In this document: piece after piece, positions 55,415 to 63,254 of the stretch
How positions within the stretch are numbered: the stretch's first letter is position 1
How the letters are laid out: every line of letters starts with the position of its first letter
Assembly (NCBI GenBank): GCA_023436885.1
Contig: JAEZHI010000031.1
Span: 182,764-246,763 of the forward strand
Direction: 5' to 3'
Source: Pseudomonadota bacterium
GTDB taxonomy: Bacteria; Pseudomonadota; Alphaproteobacteria; Rhizobiales; Pleomorphomonadaceae
DNA length: 64,000 nucleotides
Position numbers and translations under genes: made by a program
The notes under the pieces: model-generated
Seen by the model: the letters and a program-made list of their open reading frames with translations, nothing else
Database searches by the model: none
What the model was told of the DNA's origin: nothing

Positions 55415-55942
55415 CTAACGTTTCACGAGCCGCACAGCGGTACCGACTGCCGCCACAAACAGGATACCTCCTCCGGTCCCCCCCGCCACAGTTGCCTCAT
55501 CGTAGCTAAGGCGAACGCCAATGACGGCATCGGCTGAAGCGCGGTAAGCTTCCCGCCTCAGCTCCAAAAAGCAGTTTTCACGTGCATCCCGGAGTGTTTT
55601 CTGCACCGTCTCGCTGCGACCTCCAATCGCATCACGCCAGTTGTTCGCTATATCCTTGAATATGTTCGTACTGATTGCGACTTCGGATGCCACTATCTCG
55701 ACAATACTTTCGACATCGCGCTGTGGAATATCGGAACCCGTAGTTAGCAATATCGACTTCGCCGCCTCATCGAGAATCTTGTCTGAAACTCCAGCTTTTC
55801 TGTTCGAGGCAAGCCATTGGCGCTCTTCCTCTTCCTTCTCCCTCTCTTTTTCCAGGGCATCTCGCTCCCTGCAAGAGCGGCATTTACCGTCTTTCATTTC
55901 CAGCAGGCCACGCGTTTGCTCGCAAACCATGCATACCGGCAT
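55415..55942 (-). CDS. zinc-ribbon plus YbjQ/UPF0145-like protein
   Basis: A 175-residue protein in three parts: a treble-clef-like zinc ribbon (CMVC at 4-7, CRSC at 21-24), a Glu/Lys-rich helix, and a C-terminal YbjQ/UPF0145 type domain (ISTNIFKDIANNWRDAIGG, ENCFLELRREAYRASADAVI, GVRLSYDEATV). YbjQ domains form pentamers of unknown role, sometimes called heavy-metal-binding. The fusion with an N-terminal zinc ribbon is not the standard architecture. Function unknown. Confidence 0.72.
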   Translation of the reverse strand: MPVCMVCEQTRGLLEMKDGKCRSCRERDALEKEREKEEEERQWLASNRKAGVSDKILDEAAKSILLTTGSDIPQRDVESIVEIVASEVAISTNIFKDIANNWRDAIGGRSETVQKTLRDARENCFLELRREAYRASADAVIGVRLSYDEATVAGGTGGGILFVAAVGTAVRLVKR

Positions 55943-56182
55943 AGACTTTCCCTTCCCGTTGACTTCTCATCGATCTAGCCAGCTTAACCGAGCAGCCAGC
56001 CATAAAGCACCGGCCGAGGCTCCATCAGCTAAGGCTTGCCTCTTGTCGGTACCGATACCTCCATCAGCCCTTAGCAACCACAGATACGAAGCGCGAGAGG
56101 CCGTCAGTCGGGCACCTGCCAAGCCAAATTGCTCTCATCATCTCGACCGTTACCCAGTCGCTCTGGCGTGCCCTCGAAACAT

Positions 56183-56783
56183 ATGCGGAAGATCCGGCGA
56201 TCGGTGGTTGGGGAGCGCCTTTGGTACGCACTTCACGGCTATGACATTCAAGCGCCGGCAAGCGAACGCGGGATGTTTGGACATGGTCGCGTTTTGCCGC
56301 CAGAGGCAAGAAACCCCAAAGCCGCACGGGAGATTACGCGTCTCTTGCTCACCAAGGCGGCGCGACGGCTACGGCGCGAAGGCTACTACGTTGCGGGCCT
56401 TTGGCTTTGGCTAGACCTCCGGGCCGGCTCTTGGTTCCGATAGATCTCCTTGCCCGTCGTGAACGACGACCAAGCCGTTCTTGCCGCACTCGGCCTCCTC
56501 TGGGAACATTTCGCAGATGATCACCGTGGGCGCCCGGCTATCTTTCGCGTCGGTGTGACACTCTTGGATCTGTCCCCCCTCATCCGAACGACAGCTCGAC
56601 TTTCTTTTAGCTAACGACGACCAACGACGCCGTTGGGAAGCCGCGACGTCAGCCGTTGACGACCTTAATGCTCGATATGGCGGAACAGTTGTCAGCCTAG
56701 GGCCGTGGAAGCCACCGGTCGGCGGTCACGTCGGCGGAAAAATCTCCTACACCCGCATTCCAAGTGCTGAAGATTTTTGGTGA
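56183..56783 (+). pseudogene. decayed C-terminal part of a Y-family (ImpB/MucB/SamB-type) DNA polymerase
   Basis: Recognisable pieces in order: GERLWYALHGYDIQAP, RGMFGHGRVLPPEARNP, LLLTKAARRLRREGYYVAG (frame 1). A TAG at 56441 follows; the same frame then continues ISLPVVNDDQAVLAALGLLW and IFRVGVTLLDLSP. A one-base shift in the C6 tract at 56574-56579 leads into ERQLDFLLANDDQRRRWEAA and LNARYGGTVVSLGPWKPP, ending IPSAEDFW and TGA at 56783. The N-terminal catalytic half is absent. This is a different subfamily from dinB at 48272. The 240 bases to its left hold no further gene. Confidence 0.82.
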
Positions 56784-57034
56784 CCGTCATGGGCAGCTGG
56801 CAAACCAAGTTTCAGGTACAAGACCTAGCCGACGGACAAAAGCTTGAGTGCTTGTGCCGGCGTTGCGGCCACCTACACTATCTTACGAAAGCCGCTTTGT
56901 TGGGGCGCGAACAGGAGTTCATCGACGAGGATCAAAAGGCCGGACGATGTCGAGCACGAGATTGCGGCGGCGGAGTCAGGATTTCACTTGTTCGCCTAGA
57001 TGACATGAGTGGCTTTGTCGGTGGCCTAGCATAG
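56780..57034 (+). CDS. small cysteine-rich protein accompanying the polymerase pseudogene
   Basis: An 84-residue protein with two cysteine pairs suited to zinc binding (LECLCRRCGHLHYL; CRARDCGGGVRISLVRLD). GTG 56780 overlaps the TGA of the polymerase remnant (GTGA), so the two were translationally coupled; ATG 56789 is an alternative start. I recall similar small proteins directly after this kind of Y-family polymerase in Rhizobiales. It is intact although its partner has decayed. Function unknown. Confidence 0.65.
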   Translation: MTVMGSWQTKFQVQDLADGQKLECLCRRCGHLHYLTKAALLGREQEFIDEDQKAGRCRARDCGGGVRISLVRLDDMSGFVGGLA

Positions 57035-57127
57035 TGCCAGGAACCACTATCTCAGAGCACGGAGGCCATTCCAAAACGACGCTTCACCCTCCAATCGCAT
57101 TAGTAGCAATTAAGGGCACCACGCAAT

Positions 57128-57156
57128 TTGACAAACGTCACGATGCATCCAATGAT
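57128..57156 (+). promoter_or_regulatory. candidate sigma-70 promoter of the TAC-like operon
   Basis: TTGACA (57128-57133), a 17-base spacer, then AATGAT (57151-57156; 4 of 6 matches to TATAAT). It lies about 110 bases before the toxin start and upstream of the palindromic operator. Confidence 0.45.
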
Positions 57157-57213
57157 CGCGCCCAGACTCAACCGCACAAATAAATTGATCCGCAGCCATC
57201 TGTGTGTTTGTAT

Positions 57214-57227
57214 GCCTTAGTTAAGGC
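57214..57227. promoter_or_regulatory. palindromic operator candidate of the TAC-like operon
   Basis: GCCTTAGTTAAGGC consists of perfect 6-bp arms around GT, 37 bases before the GTG start of the toxin gene. XRE-type antitoxins such as HigA bind palindromes of this kind just upstream of their operon and autorepress. Confidence 0.55.
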
Positions 57228-57264
57228 TTATGTTAACACTTGCGGGTCAATCTGGAGCAATTCA

Positions 57265-57723
57265 GTGAACCGCTGTGTGCCTACCTTTATAAGAGTGAGC
57301 TCCGGACAGGCTGGAGAGGTATGGCTGCTGCAAGATGTGTACGAGACATATCGAAGGATCAAAAATGGCACCAACGAGCTGGAAGTCAAACAGCGAACCC
57401 AGCTTGAGCGCTTCATGCGCGAGTTCTGCGCAAACATCAGACCTGCTTTGAACGATGAGCAGTTTAAAAAAGAGGATTCGTTCAAAAATAAAGGTGGTCA
57501 CAATGCAACGGTATTTGCGTTCAAGCCTTTCAAGGCTCGTTTCTACGGTGTCGTAACGCAAATCGGGAACAAAAAAGTGTTCCTGGGACTTAAGGTCGAT
57601 CCTGCAAAAAGGCAGGATAAGGCTAATAGGGCACTCCTTGTGAGTACAGCCGACGCCTACTTCAACCTTAATCCGAAGGAAATTGAGGTACGAAATGAAG
57701 ACGAATTTGATGCCGCTCGATAA
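57265..57723 (+). CDS. putative RelE/HigB-like toxin of a toxin-antitoxin-chaperone operon
   Basis: A 152-residue basic protein. The C-terminal half has the strand pattern of RelE/HigB-fold mRNA interferases: ATVFAFKPFKARFYGVVTQI, GNKKVFLGLKVDPAKRQDKA, then a helix. The N-terminal helices (VYETYRRIKNG, QLERFMREFCANIRPAL) are charged. The GTG start at 57265 has GGAG seven bases upstream and lies after the palindrome; the longer frame from 57202 runs over the operator. It overlaps the antitoxin gene by 29 bases. The assignment rests mainly on operon context and fold pattern. Codon use is AT-richer than the chromosome, suggesting acquisition. Confidence 0.6.
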   Translation: MNRCVPTFIRVSSGQAGEVWLLQDVYETYRRIKNGTNELEVKQRTQLERFMREFCANIRPALNDEQFKKEDSFKNKGGHNATVFAFKPFKARFYGVVTQIGNKKVFLGLKVDPAKRQDKANRALLVSTADAYFNLNPKEIEVRNEDEFDAAR

Positions 57724-58102
57724 GGACGAAATCCGTCGCCTCCAGGCCGAGGAAAATCTCATCATCGACGCTCAGTTCCTCATTCAGTCGCTTATGAATG
57801 AAAAAAACATGACGAAGGCTGACGTCGCAAAGACCCTTGGCTTGAGCAAAGCTCGCCTCTCGCAGATCATGGGCACGAACTCAAATTTGACCTTGCGCGT
57901 TCTCGCCAGGATTATCGACGCTCTCGGAGAAAGCGTTGAAATCAAAAAGGCGGAAAAGGGTGTGAAGATCAAAGAAGAGCCTGTCAGCGACCGTCGTTAT
58001 GCCACTCCTTATGTTTTGGAGAGGCTTTCTTGGAAGATCGAAGCGATCGACGTGTCTTGCTGCAATGACGTTGACTTCGACGTCGACCTGAAGGCCGCAT
58101 GA
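57695..58102 (+). CDS. XRE-family antitoxin with C-terminal extension
   Basis: A 135-residue protein. Helix-turn-helix at about 38-75 (MTKADVAKTLGLSKARLSQI, LTLRVLARIIDALGESVEI), similar to HigA. After a charged linker (KGVKIKEEPVSDRR) comes a roughly 35-residue tail rich in hydrophobic and aromatic residues (YATPYVLERLSWKIEAIDV) that is not part of the HTH. In the mycobacterial TAC system such a tail (the chaperone-addiction domain) must be bound by a SecB-like chaperone for the antitoxin to fold. The gene overlaps the toxin by 29 bases and the next gene by four (ATGA). Confidence 0.78.
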   Translation: MKTNLMPLDKDEIRRLQAEENLIIDAQFLIQSLMNEKNMTKADVAKTLGLSKARLSQIMGTNSNLTLRVLARIIDALGESVEIKKAEKGVKIKEEPVSDRRYATPYVLERLSWKIEAIDVSCCNDVDFDVDLKAA

Positions 58103-58566
58103 TGTCGACCGATGTTGTTGCAACGAAGGTTTCTGCTCAGGACCGACGCAACCAATATAACCGGGTGGTGAGAATCGCCCGGTTGCTTTCACTGTTGCTG
58201 TCGAGCGTGGACTTTAACGTGAACCGCGAGCTTCTCCGCACCGAGCAAGGAGCGAAAAAGCTCGGCTTCAAGGGCGATATAAGCTCGTTTAGCTATGATG
58301 CGGATGAAGGATACTGTGTTATCGGCTGTAGTTGGACTGTAGAACTCAAGGCTGGCCGGCGAAAAATTGGGAAGTGCGTCGCCACTTATGAGGTGATATT
58401 TGATGAGATCAAAGGTTTTGATCATGATGTCATCAAAATATTCGCAGAACATATGGGTAAAAGCTCGACTTACTCTTATTTCAGGTCTCTGTTTGCGTCA
58501 CTTGACTGGGCGTCAGATCTTAATACACCACCGCTTCCGATATTTAAGTCCTTCCCGAATGTTTAG
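58099..58566 (+). CDS. SecB-like chaperone of the toxin-antitoxin-chaperone operon
   Basis: A 155-residue protein (or 154 from 58102). It follows the SecB layout: an N-terminal part, long antiparallel strands (GYCVIGCSWTVELKAGRRK; VATYEVIFDEIKGFD), a helix (DVIKIFAEHMGKSSTYSYFR), and the C-terminal LFASLDWASDLNTPPLPIF, comparable to the SecB end with its Pro-Pro-Leu strand. The match is to general SecB/Rv1957 pattern and needs a profile search. Coupled by ATGA to the antitoxin, it would bind the antitoxin tail. The gene is AT-rich relative to its surroundings. Confidence 0.62.
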   Translation: MMSTDVVATKVSAQDRRNQYNRVVRIARLLSLLLSSVDFNVNRELLRTEQGAKKLGFKGDISSFSYDADEGYCVIGCSWTVELKAGRRKIGKCVATYEVIFDEIKGFDHDVIKIFAEHMGKSSTYSYFRSLFASLDWASDLNTPPLPIFKSFPNV

Positions 58567-58984
58567 CGCAGGGCCTTTGCAGAGTTCGACGCTTTTCCGA
58601 TCTGACCGACAGAAGGTTACCGAATACGCTACTTCAACAATGGGCTTTTGGGAGTAGCCGCTGTAATTAAGTTGTTGCCCTATTTCAATGTCGGGATGCT
58701 CCACTCTCTATCTGACAGCAGCACCTCAGATACCTCCATCGATCACGGCAAGTGAATTCGAGGAACTTGTGTCGTTCGGATCGTGACCGGCCTCACTCCG
58801 CCTTACGGCGGGTCCAGGGCGGCTGGTCTTCCTCAAGACCGGATGGCCTGTCGACCTTGCCTCGATCGCCTGAAGTGAGCGACCGGCTAACGGGAGATTA
58901 CGGGCGATACTCCGGCGCCACTCGCGGCTTTTCTCCGCGGGGATTTCCCAGCCAGCAGCGTGACGGGCCGGCCGGGAATCGTGA
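58567..58984. other. 418-base gap between TAC-like operon and capsid gene
   Basis: No convincing gene on either strand. Two small hairpins are visible: CCGCC-TTAC-GGCGG (58798-58811) and GGTCTT-CCTC-AAGACC (58825-58840). They lie downstream of the minus-strand capsid gene and may terminate it. The GC-rich right half contrasts with the AT-rich left half, so the junction between two acquired segments probably lies near 58740-58800. Confidence 0.5.
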
Positions 58985-60799
58985 TCAGGCGCCGGGATTT
59001 TTCACCCAACCACGGTGGTCAAGCCAGCCGGCGCCGAAGTCCAAGCGTACTTTGATCTCGACACCATCAGTGTCGAAGCCCTCGCGTGTGATGAATTCGG
59101 GGCCCTCGACTCCTGTGAGATAGGCGTATTCGAGACTTGGAGTAGCGTAAGGGTCGGCCGCCAAGAACCAAGATCCATCCTCGATTCTACGATCCACCAC
59201 GGGAAGCAGCTTACCCGCGAATGGGTTCACGTCGGTCACAGAGGTGGCGGTAATTTCAGCGAGTACCTTCTCTGCAAACGTCTCGTTCTCGAGCCCGACG
59301 ACAAGATAGCGAGGCCGGATGTCGATCAGTTCTCCGGCTAGGCCGACCTGTTTGCCGATAATCAGGCGGGCCATAGATAGTGAGTCCAAGGTCAGCGCAG
59401 ATCCGGTCTCGAAGAGGTTTTTGTGATCGGCGTGGAAGACTGCCTTGCCGTCCGCCATCTTCGGATTCTTGATGACGAGATCTGCCAGAACCTTCGCCTC
59501 AAGACGAGCGGCCGCCTCGCCAAGCTGGCGCGATACATCGGCGAATGCGCCGAGATCATCGTTGATGAGTGCTACGCGGGAGATGCCGAACACTTTACCG
59601 AAGGTCTCAAGCCTGTAGGACTCCGCGCCTTCCGCGAAGGTTCCTCGACGGTACTCGCCATGCTCGGAAACCTTCTCAAGGTCGGAGAATCCCGAAAACT
59701 GAACACCGGTCTTACCCTTGAAATTCGCCGCTGTCGCCCGGCGCGCGACTGTCTTAAGGGACGATGGGCTTTCGTTATAGGAAGCCAACAGGAGGCGCTG
59801 TCCGACGTTTGAAATCACGGTGGGGAAATCGGACGCACCGTGCAAGGCACGCTCCATGACCGACGAGGCCCCCATGCCGGTCGTACGAATGCCGGCGTTC
59901 TCCAGGGACCGGCGAGCAAGCTCGGGGAGTGAGAGTCCAACGAATTCCCGTGCGTCATCGGCAGGCTTCTGGCGCGGATCGGCGCGATAGACAAGAGCCT
60001 CGGTCATTGCGTCGACGATGGAGCGAGAGTTGTCAAACGTTCGATACGGGAACGTGGGAGTCCGATCCTGTATCTCAATAAGCTTATCGAAGACGGCGGC
60101 ACGGAACTCCTCGACGGAGGTGTTGCCGTTGAGGGCGGTGCGAACCATGGGGTCATCAGAGAGCCCGGCGAGAGCGGCGATAGCCTGAATGTCGGACGAA
60201 CGCTTGCGCTCGGCACGGATGGCGCGCTGCGAGATGTGCGAGGGCTGGGCGTCTTCAGGATTCGTGATGGTTTCGGGCATGGTTTCATCCTTGGGGGGAA
60301 AGGAACGCGTCATAGCGCTGCCGTCGGCTGGTACGCTGACCAAGCTGACTTCGAGCAGCTTCCAGGCGATCGCGCGAACGGTTGCGACTCCACCATTGGG
60401 TGCGTCTGCTTCTTCGGCGGTCGTGATGCTGTAGCCGACCGAAATTCCGTACCGGTGGCCTGCTTCAAGGTCGGCAAGGATCTGATTGGCGCGCTCGCTT
60501 GTGTTGAGCAAAAGGGTTGCGAGAATTTTCCCGGACTCGAAGCGGATCGATCCGGGAACTACTGTGCCTATGCGGGTATCGACCGAGTAGGCGTCATGGC
60601 TGTCGAGCACCGCCAAGGCGTCCGCACGAGACAAGTCAACGGCTTGGGGCGTGCAAACGAGGATCTCATCGTAAAGGCCTATCTCCCACGAGCGTCGGCG
60701 CACGGGATTTTCGGACGCGATAATTGCTTCGACCGTCCGCGCGGCGACATCGACCGAGGACGCGACAGCAGCGGCGTTGCGGGTCAGCATTTCGGGCAT
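58985..60799 (-). CDS. phage prohead protease / major capsid protein fusion
   Basis: A 604-residue phage structural protein. Residues 1-165 form an HK97-type prohead protease domain (VLDSHDAYSVDTRIGTV holding the catalytic His, HRYGISVGYSI the Ser, and LLEVSLVSVPADGSA). A scaffold-like charged stretch spans about 170-260. The rest is a major head protein of the Mu gpT-like/HK97 fold (NVGQRLLLASYNES, FGKVFGISRVALINDDLGAF, YLVVGLENETFAEKVLAEI, VRLDFGAGWLDHRGW). Protease and capsid are usually separate genes, and the fusion is a recognised but less usual arrangement. No terminase, portal or tail genes are in the window. Confidence 0.88.
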   Translation of the reverse strand: MPEMLTRNAAAVASSVDVAARTVEAIIASENPVRRRSWEIGLYDEILVCTPQAVDLSRADALAVLDSHDAYSVDTRIGTVVPGSIRFESGKILATLLLNTSERANQILADLEAGHRYGISVGYSITTAEEADAPNGGVATVRAIAWKLLEVSLVSVPADGSAMTRSFPPKDETMPETITNPEDAQPSHISQRAIRAERKRSSDIQAIAALAGLSDDPMVRTALNGNTSVEEFRAAVFDKLIEIQDRTPTFPYRTFDNSRSIVDAMTEALVYRADPRQKPADDAREFVGLSLPELARRSLENAGIRTTGMGASSVMERALHGASDFPTVISNVGQRLLLASYNESPSSLKTVARRATAANFKGKTGVQFSGFSDLEKVSEHGEYRRGTFAEGAESYRLETFGKVFGISRVALINDDLGAFADVSRQLGEAAARLEAKVLADLVIKNPKMADGKAVFHADHKNLFETGSALTLDSLSMARLIIGKQVGLAGELIDIRPRYLVVGLENETFAEKVLAEITATSVTDVNPFAGKLLPVVDRRIEDGSWFLAADPYATPSLEYAYLTGVEGPEFITREGFDTDGVEIKVRLDFGAGWLDHRGWVKNPGA

Positions 60800-60999
60800 C
60801 AGGCAGGGATTCCCATATCTGCCCGGTCGGCTTGAGCCTCTAGGGCTGCGGCAAGCCTGCGAGCGTCTGCTGGGTCGAGATGGACCACTGTCAGGCAGCC
60901 CTCATCGTCGATGGTTACAAGCTCAAGCATGTCACGGATTTGGGCTTGAGCACGGCCGGCACGGGAGCGAGCGACAGCCATGCCCACGGCTCGGTTCAT
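60799..60999 (-). CDS. hypothetical small phage-region protein
   Basis: A 66-residue protein from ATG 60999 (MNRAVGMAVARSRAG), placed between and overlapping by one base the capsid-fusion start, with the same orientation. Sequence features: RAGRAQAQIRDMLELVTIDD and LTVVHLDPADARRLAAALEAQ. Not a recognised family; the tight spacing argues that it is a real member of the phage-derived operon. Confidence 0.5.
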   Translation of the reverse strand: MNRAVGMAVARSRAGRAQAQIRDMLELVTIDDEGCLTVVHLDPADARRLAAALEAQADRADMGIPA

Positions 61000-61009
61000 G
61001 GGGGCACGG

Positions 61010-61432
61010 TCAAACACTGGCGGCCTCCAGGCGGGTGAGTGTGGCACGAGCATCGGCGATAAGCGCCGGAAGTGAAACCACGATGGTTAGGGGATGCGAA
61101 GAGGCGATATCGCCCAGCCGGTCAACTTCGGGCACGACAACGGTGTTCGGGGCGTCGGACCATGGGTTCACTAGAACCATCCAGGCCGCCCCTCCGATAC
61201 GGGCGGCATAGACGAGCTCGTCGCGGATCTCCCCGACCAAGCGGGCGGCCTTTGCCCCCGGTAATCCGGCTCGTGTCAGCTCTCCGACACACGCAGCGAG
61301 CAAGGCAATCTCGGGCGTATCGAGCCGACCGCCATTCAAACCCGCGATGCGCAACCAAGCCAGGAACGCAGGTTGGCTAACTCCGTAATATGCCCCCATA
61401 AGCCTTTGGCTGAGCAAAACAATTCCCTCCAA
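61010..61432 (-). CDS. hypothetical protein with possible N-terminal HTH
   Basis: A 140-residue protein. The N-terminal half (YYGVSQPAFLAWLRIAGLNG, DTPEIALLAACVGELTRAGL) is helical and could be a DNA-binding helix-turn-helix. The C-terminal half alternates strands and helices (AARIGGAAWMVLVNPWSD, LTIVVSLPALIADARATLTR). The start may be 61432 or ATG 61399. First gene of the capsid-gene transcription unit and divergent from the HEPN-like gene; it might regulate the phage remnant, but this is inference. Confidence 0.55.
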   Translation of the reverse strand: MEGIVLLSQRLMGAYYGVSQPAFLAWLRIAGLNGGRLDTPEIALLAACVGELTRAGLPGAKAARLVGEIRDELVYAARIGGAAWMVLVNPWSDAPNTVVVPEVDRLGDIASSHPLTIVVSLPALIADARATLTRLEAASV

Positions 61433-61463
61433 TGCAGGGCATATCTAGCATGGTTTTCGGCCG

Positions 61464-61486
61464 ATTAATAGGTTTTAACTATTAAT
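61464..61486. promoter_or_regulatory. 8-bp perfect inverted repeat in the divergent promoter
   Basis: ATTAATAG (61464-61471), 7 bases, CTATTAAT (61479-61486). It sits in a markedly AT-rich stretch between the divergent genes at 61432 and 61631, as expected for a repressor operator controlling both. Confidence 0.5.
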
Positions 61487-61630
61487 TTGTATATTTTGAT
61501 CTGTTTTCCATATCATCCCAGAAACTCGAGTTGGACAAGCGATTGAGCGAGCATTTCGCGCTATACAGCTCTCCCTCGCTCGCTATTGCACAGGCTGAGC
61601 CAAGTGGGTGGCTGATATCAGGGGGCAGAG

Positions 61631-62167
61631 TTGATAGAACGCTCAACCGATACAGATGCGGCCAACAGATTGGTTGGTCGATTTCTGCAACATTTTGCGT
61701 TGGTGGAGAGTGCACTCGACGACGCCCTGTCGTCACTACTTGGCCTTAAGCCTGAGGTTTCCGCTGTAGTAATGTCTAATATGACTATCTATAGTAAAAT
61801 TGACACTTTCTTTGCCAGCGAGAAGCAACTCGCTGCAATGCCGGATGGTGCACGTAAGGCTAAACTGCGATCAGCTAAGGGACGTATTTCGGGGCTGAAT
61901 GACGACAGAAATATCGCTGCACATTGTACCTTCGATGGCTTTGGAGGTGGCGAGTTTGTAAGGTTTCATAGAGTGAAGGCGAAAGGAGAACTGAAGATCT
62001 CGGATATCGATTGGAGCGAGGCTGACGTAGAAAAAAAATGTTGCGAGGCAACTCAACTCGTTAAAGACATTCAGGATTTAATTTCCGAGATGAAGCCATT
62101 CGAAGCGTTCGCCGATGGCTCGGATCCGCGAAACATCCCGTTCCTACATTGGCTCGGGATCGTCTAA
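61631..62167 (+). CDS. HEPN-like protein, candidate cargo or defence gene
   Basis: A 178-residue all-helical protein with TTG start 61631 (a GGGGGCAGAG site upstream). The segment GRISGLNDDRNIAAHCTF contains Arg93-Asn94-x-x-x-His98, matching the Rx4-6H catalytic motif of HEPN ribonucleases. The preceding helices (RLVGRFLQHFALVESALDDAL) resemble the HEPN helical bundle. It is the only plus-strand gene within the phage-derived minus-strand block and is AT-richer than its flanks, as phage morons and defence genes often are. RNase activity is inferred from the motif only; the protein may be a non-catalytic HEPN. Confidence 0.6.
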   Translation: MIERSTDTDAANRLVGRFLQHFALVESALDDALSSLLGLKPEVSAVVMSNMTIYSKIDTFFASEKQLAAMPDGARKAKLRSAKGRISGLNDDRNIAAHCTFDGFGGGEFVRFHRVKAKGELKISDIDWSEADVEKKCCEATQLVKDIQDLISEMKPFEAFADGSDPRNIPFLHWLGIV

Positions 62168-62560
62168 TTTCGAAAACAGGCTAAACCCCAAGTTCTAGCG
62201 CTAAGATCCCATATGCAAACGATTTTCTCGCCAAATTCGAGAATGGGAACCGTGAAAATAGAAATTTCGAAATCGCTAGTTTATTGCGCTGCCGCCCACC
62301 CGCGGCGTGGGGGTGTTGCCGGAAGGACCCACCTAGGGGGGGTGGTGCTCGGACGCCACATGGCCGGCGGGCGACAGCGTGGCATGATGGTCACAAGCCC
62401 AATGCATGGGGGTGCGATGGCATGGGTGGTGCGTGGTGATGGGGTTGCCCTACCCCCTTCCTCCTCTGCCTTGGACCTCACCACCCCCTCCATTCCTTCC
62501 CTATTGCAGGGCACGGTGAAGACCGCACGGCTAATGCGGCGCTATCACACGGGCCGGCCT
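62168..62560. other. 393-base gap, Pro/Arg-biased GC-rich sequence
   Basis: No supported gene. The stretch 62290-62520 is G/C-rich with repeated GGGGGT and CCCC runs and gives Pro/Arg-rich translations in several frames, which is typical of non-coding high-GC sequence. It probably contains the end of the HEPN-like transcript and that of the minus-strand gene at 62561. Confidence 0.5.
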
Positions 62561-62809
62561 CTATGCCTGCCCCTCCACTTCGGCGTTGAGCAGGGCATGG
62601 GCCGCTCTCAGTCGGCTTGCGGCTCGGGTGGCTTCCTGCTCGGTGTCGGCTGCGGCAAGTATCTGAACGCCTTCCGAGCCGTTGGCGAGCAAAAGCCAGC
62701 GCTCTCGGGGCTCAATCTCTGCGAAAATGGTTGCCCCGGAGTCGAGGCGATAGGCTTCGTGGGTACGGTGGACGCGCACTACGGCGAAGTCGGATGGAGA
62801 ATCCGTCAT
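62561..62809 (-). CDS. hypothetical small phage-region protein
   Basis: An 82-residue protein. FAVVRVHRTHEAYRLDSGAT, then IEPRERWLLLANGSEGVQIL and a C-terminal helix (QEATRAASRLRAAHALLNAE). Compact alpha/beta pattern with plausible codon use. It lies 13 bases downstream of the DUF6074-like gene in the same direction. No named family recognised. Confidence 0.55.
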   Translation of the reverse strand: MTDSPSDFAVVRVHRTHEAYRLDSGATIFAEIEPRERWLLLANGSEGVQILAAADTEQEATRAASRLRAAHALLNAEVEGQA

Positions 62810-62822
62810 GGATGGGGAACCT

Positions 62823-63254
62823 CTAGGCTCGGTGCTGTGGAGAATCGGGAATGCTCGAGATGGCGGCGGATACTGCCCGCCAGAAACTAGCGATCTCGGA
62901 TGACCGCTCGTCAGTTGGGATGCCCTGGCGTTTCATCGACAGGTCTAGGGCGACGGAAACTTGCCGACGATAGTAGGTCTCGTGACGATGGGTCCTGACC
63001 CGCGACAGCTTCGTGGCGACATCTAGCACTTTGGATGCACGCCTGCTGAGCGGGAAGGCAACAATATCGGCCGGCCCTGACTGCTTCGTGATGCTATCCG
63101 CCGACCTCAGCCGACGATCCCCACCCAGAATATAGAAGGTAGTTCCCGCCAGGGTACTAAGCGGGGTGCAGGAAAGGGAACCGTCAGCGGGCTCATTCTG
63201 GTCGGAAAGGGAACCGTGCTGCGGCACAAAAGGGGACTGGGAATCTGTTTTCAA
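62823..63254 (-). CDS. DUF6074-like protein of the mobile region
   Basis: A 143-residue protein. The C-terminal part (DIVAFPLSRRASKVLDVATK, then helices with YYRRQVSVALDLSMKRQGIP and SEIASFWRAVSAAI) matches the DUF6074 pattern found in Rhizobiales prophages and integrative elements. The N-terminal 45 residues are unrelated and may be unstructured. It overlaps the upstream gene by four bases (ATGA), so the two are coupled. Confidence 0.65.
   Translation of the reverse strand: MKTDSQSPFVPQHGSLSDQNEPADGSLSCTPLSTLAGTTFYILGGDRRLRSADSITKQSGPADIVAFPLSRRASKVLDVATKLSRVRTHRHETYYRRQVSVALDLSMKRQGIPTDERSSEIASFWRAVSAAISSIPDSPQHRA

Noticed and set aside
58752..59123. 123-codon plus-strand frame left of the capsid gene
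   Set aside because: Arg/Pro/Ser-rich, overlaps the end of the capsid gene antisense, and starts inside hairpin-rich non-coding DNA.
62213..62890. 225-codon plus-strand frame (and a 77-codon minus-strand frame at 62281-62514)
   Set aside because: Pro/Arg/Gly-biased translations in a GC-rich stretch; the plus frame is antisense to two better-supported genes.
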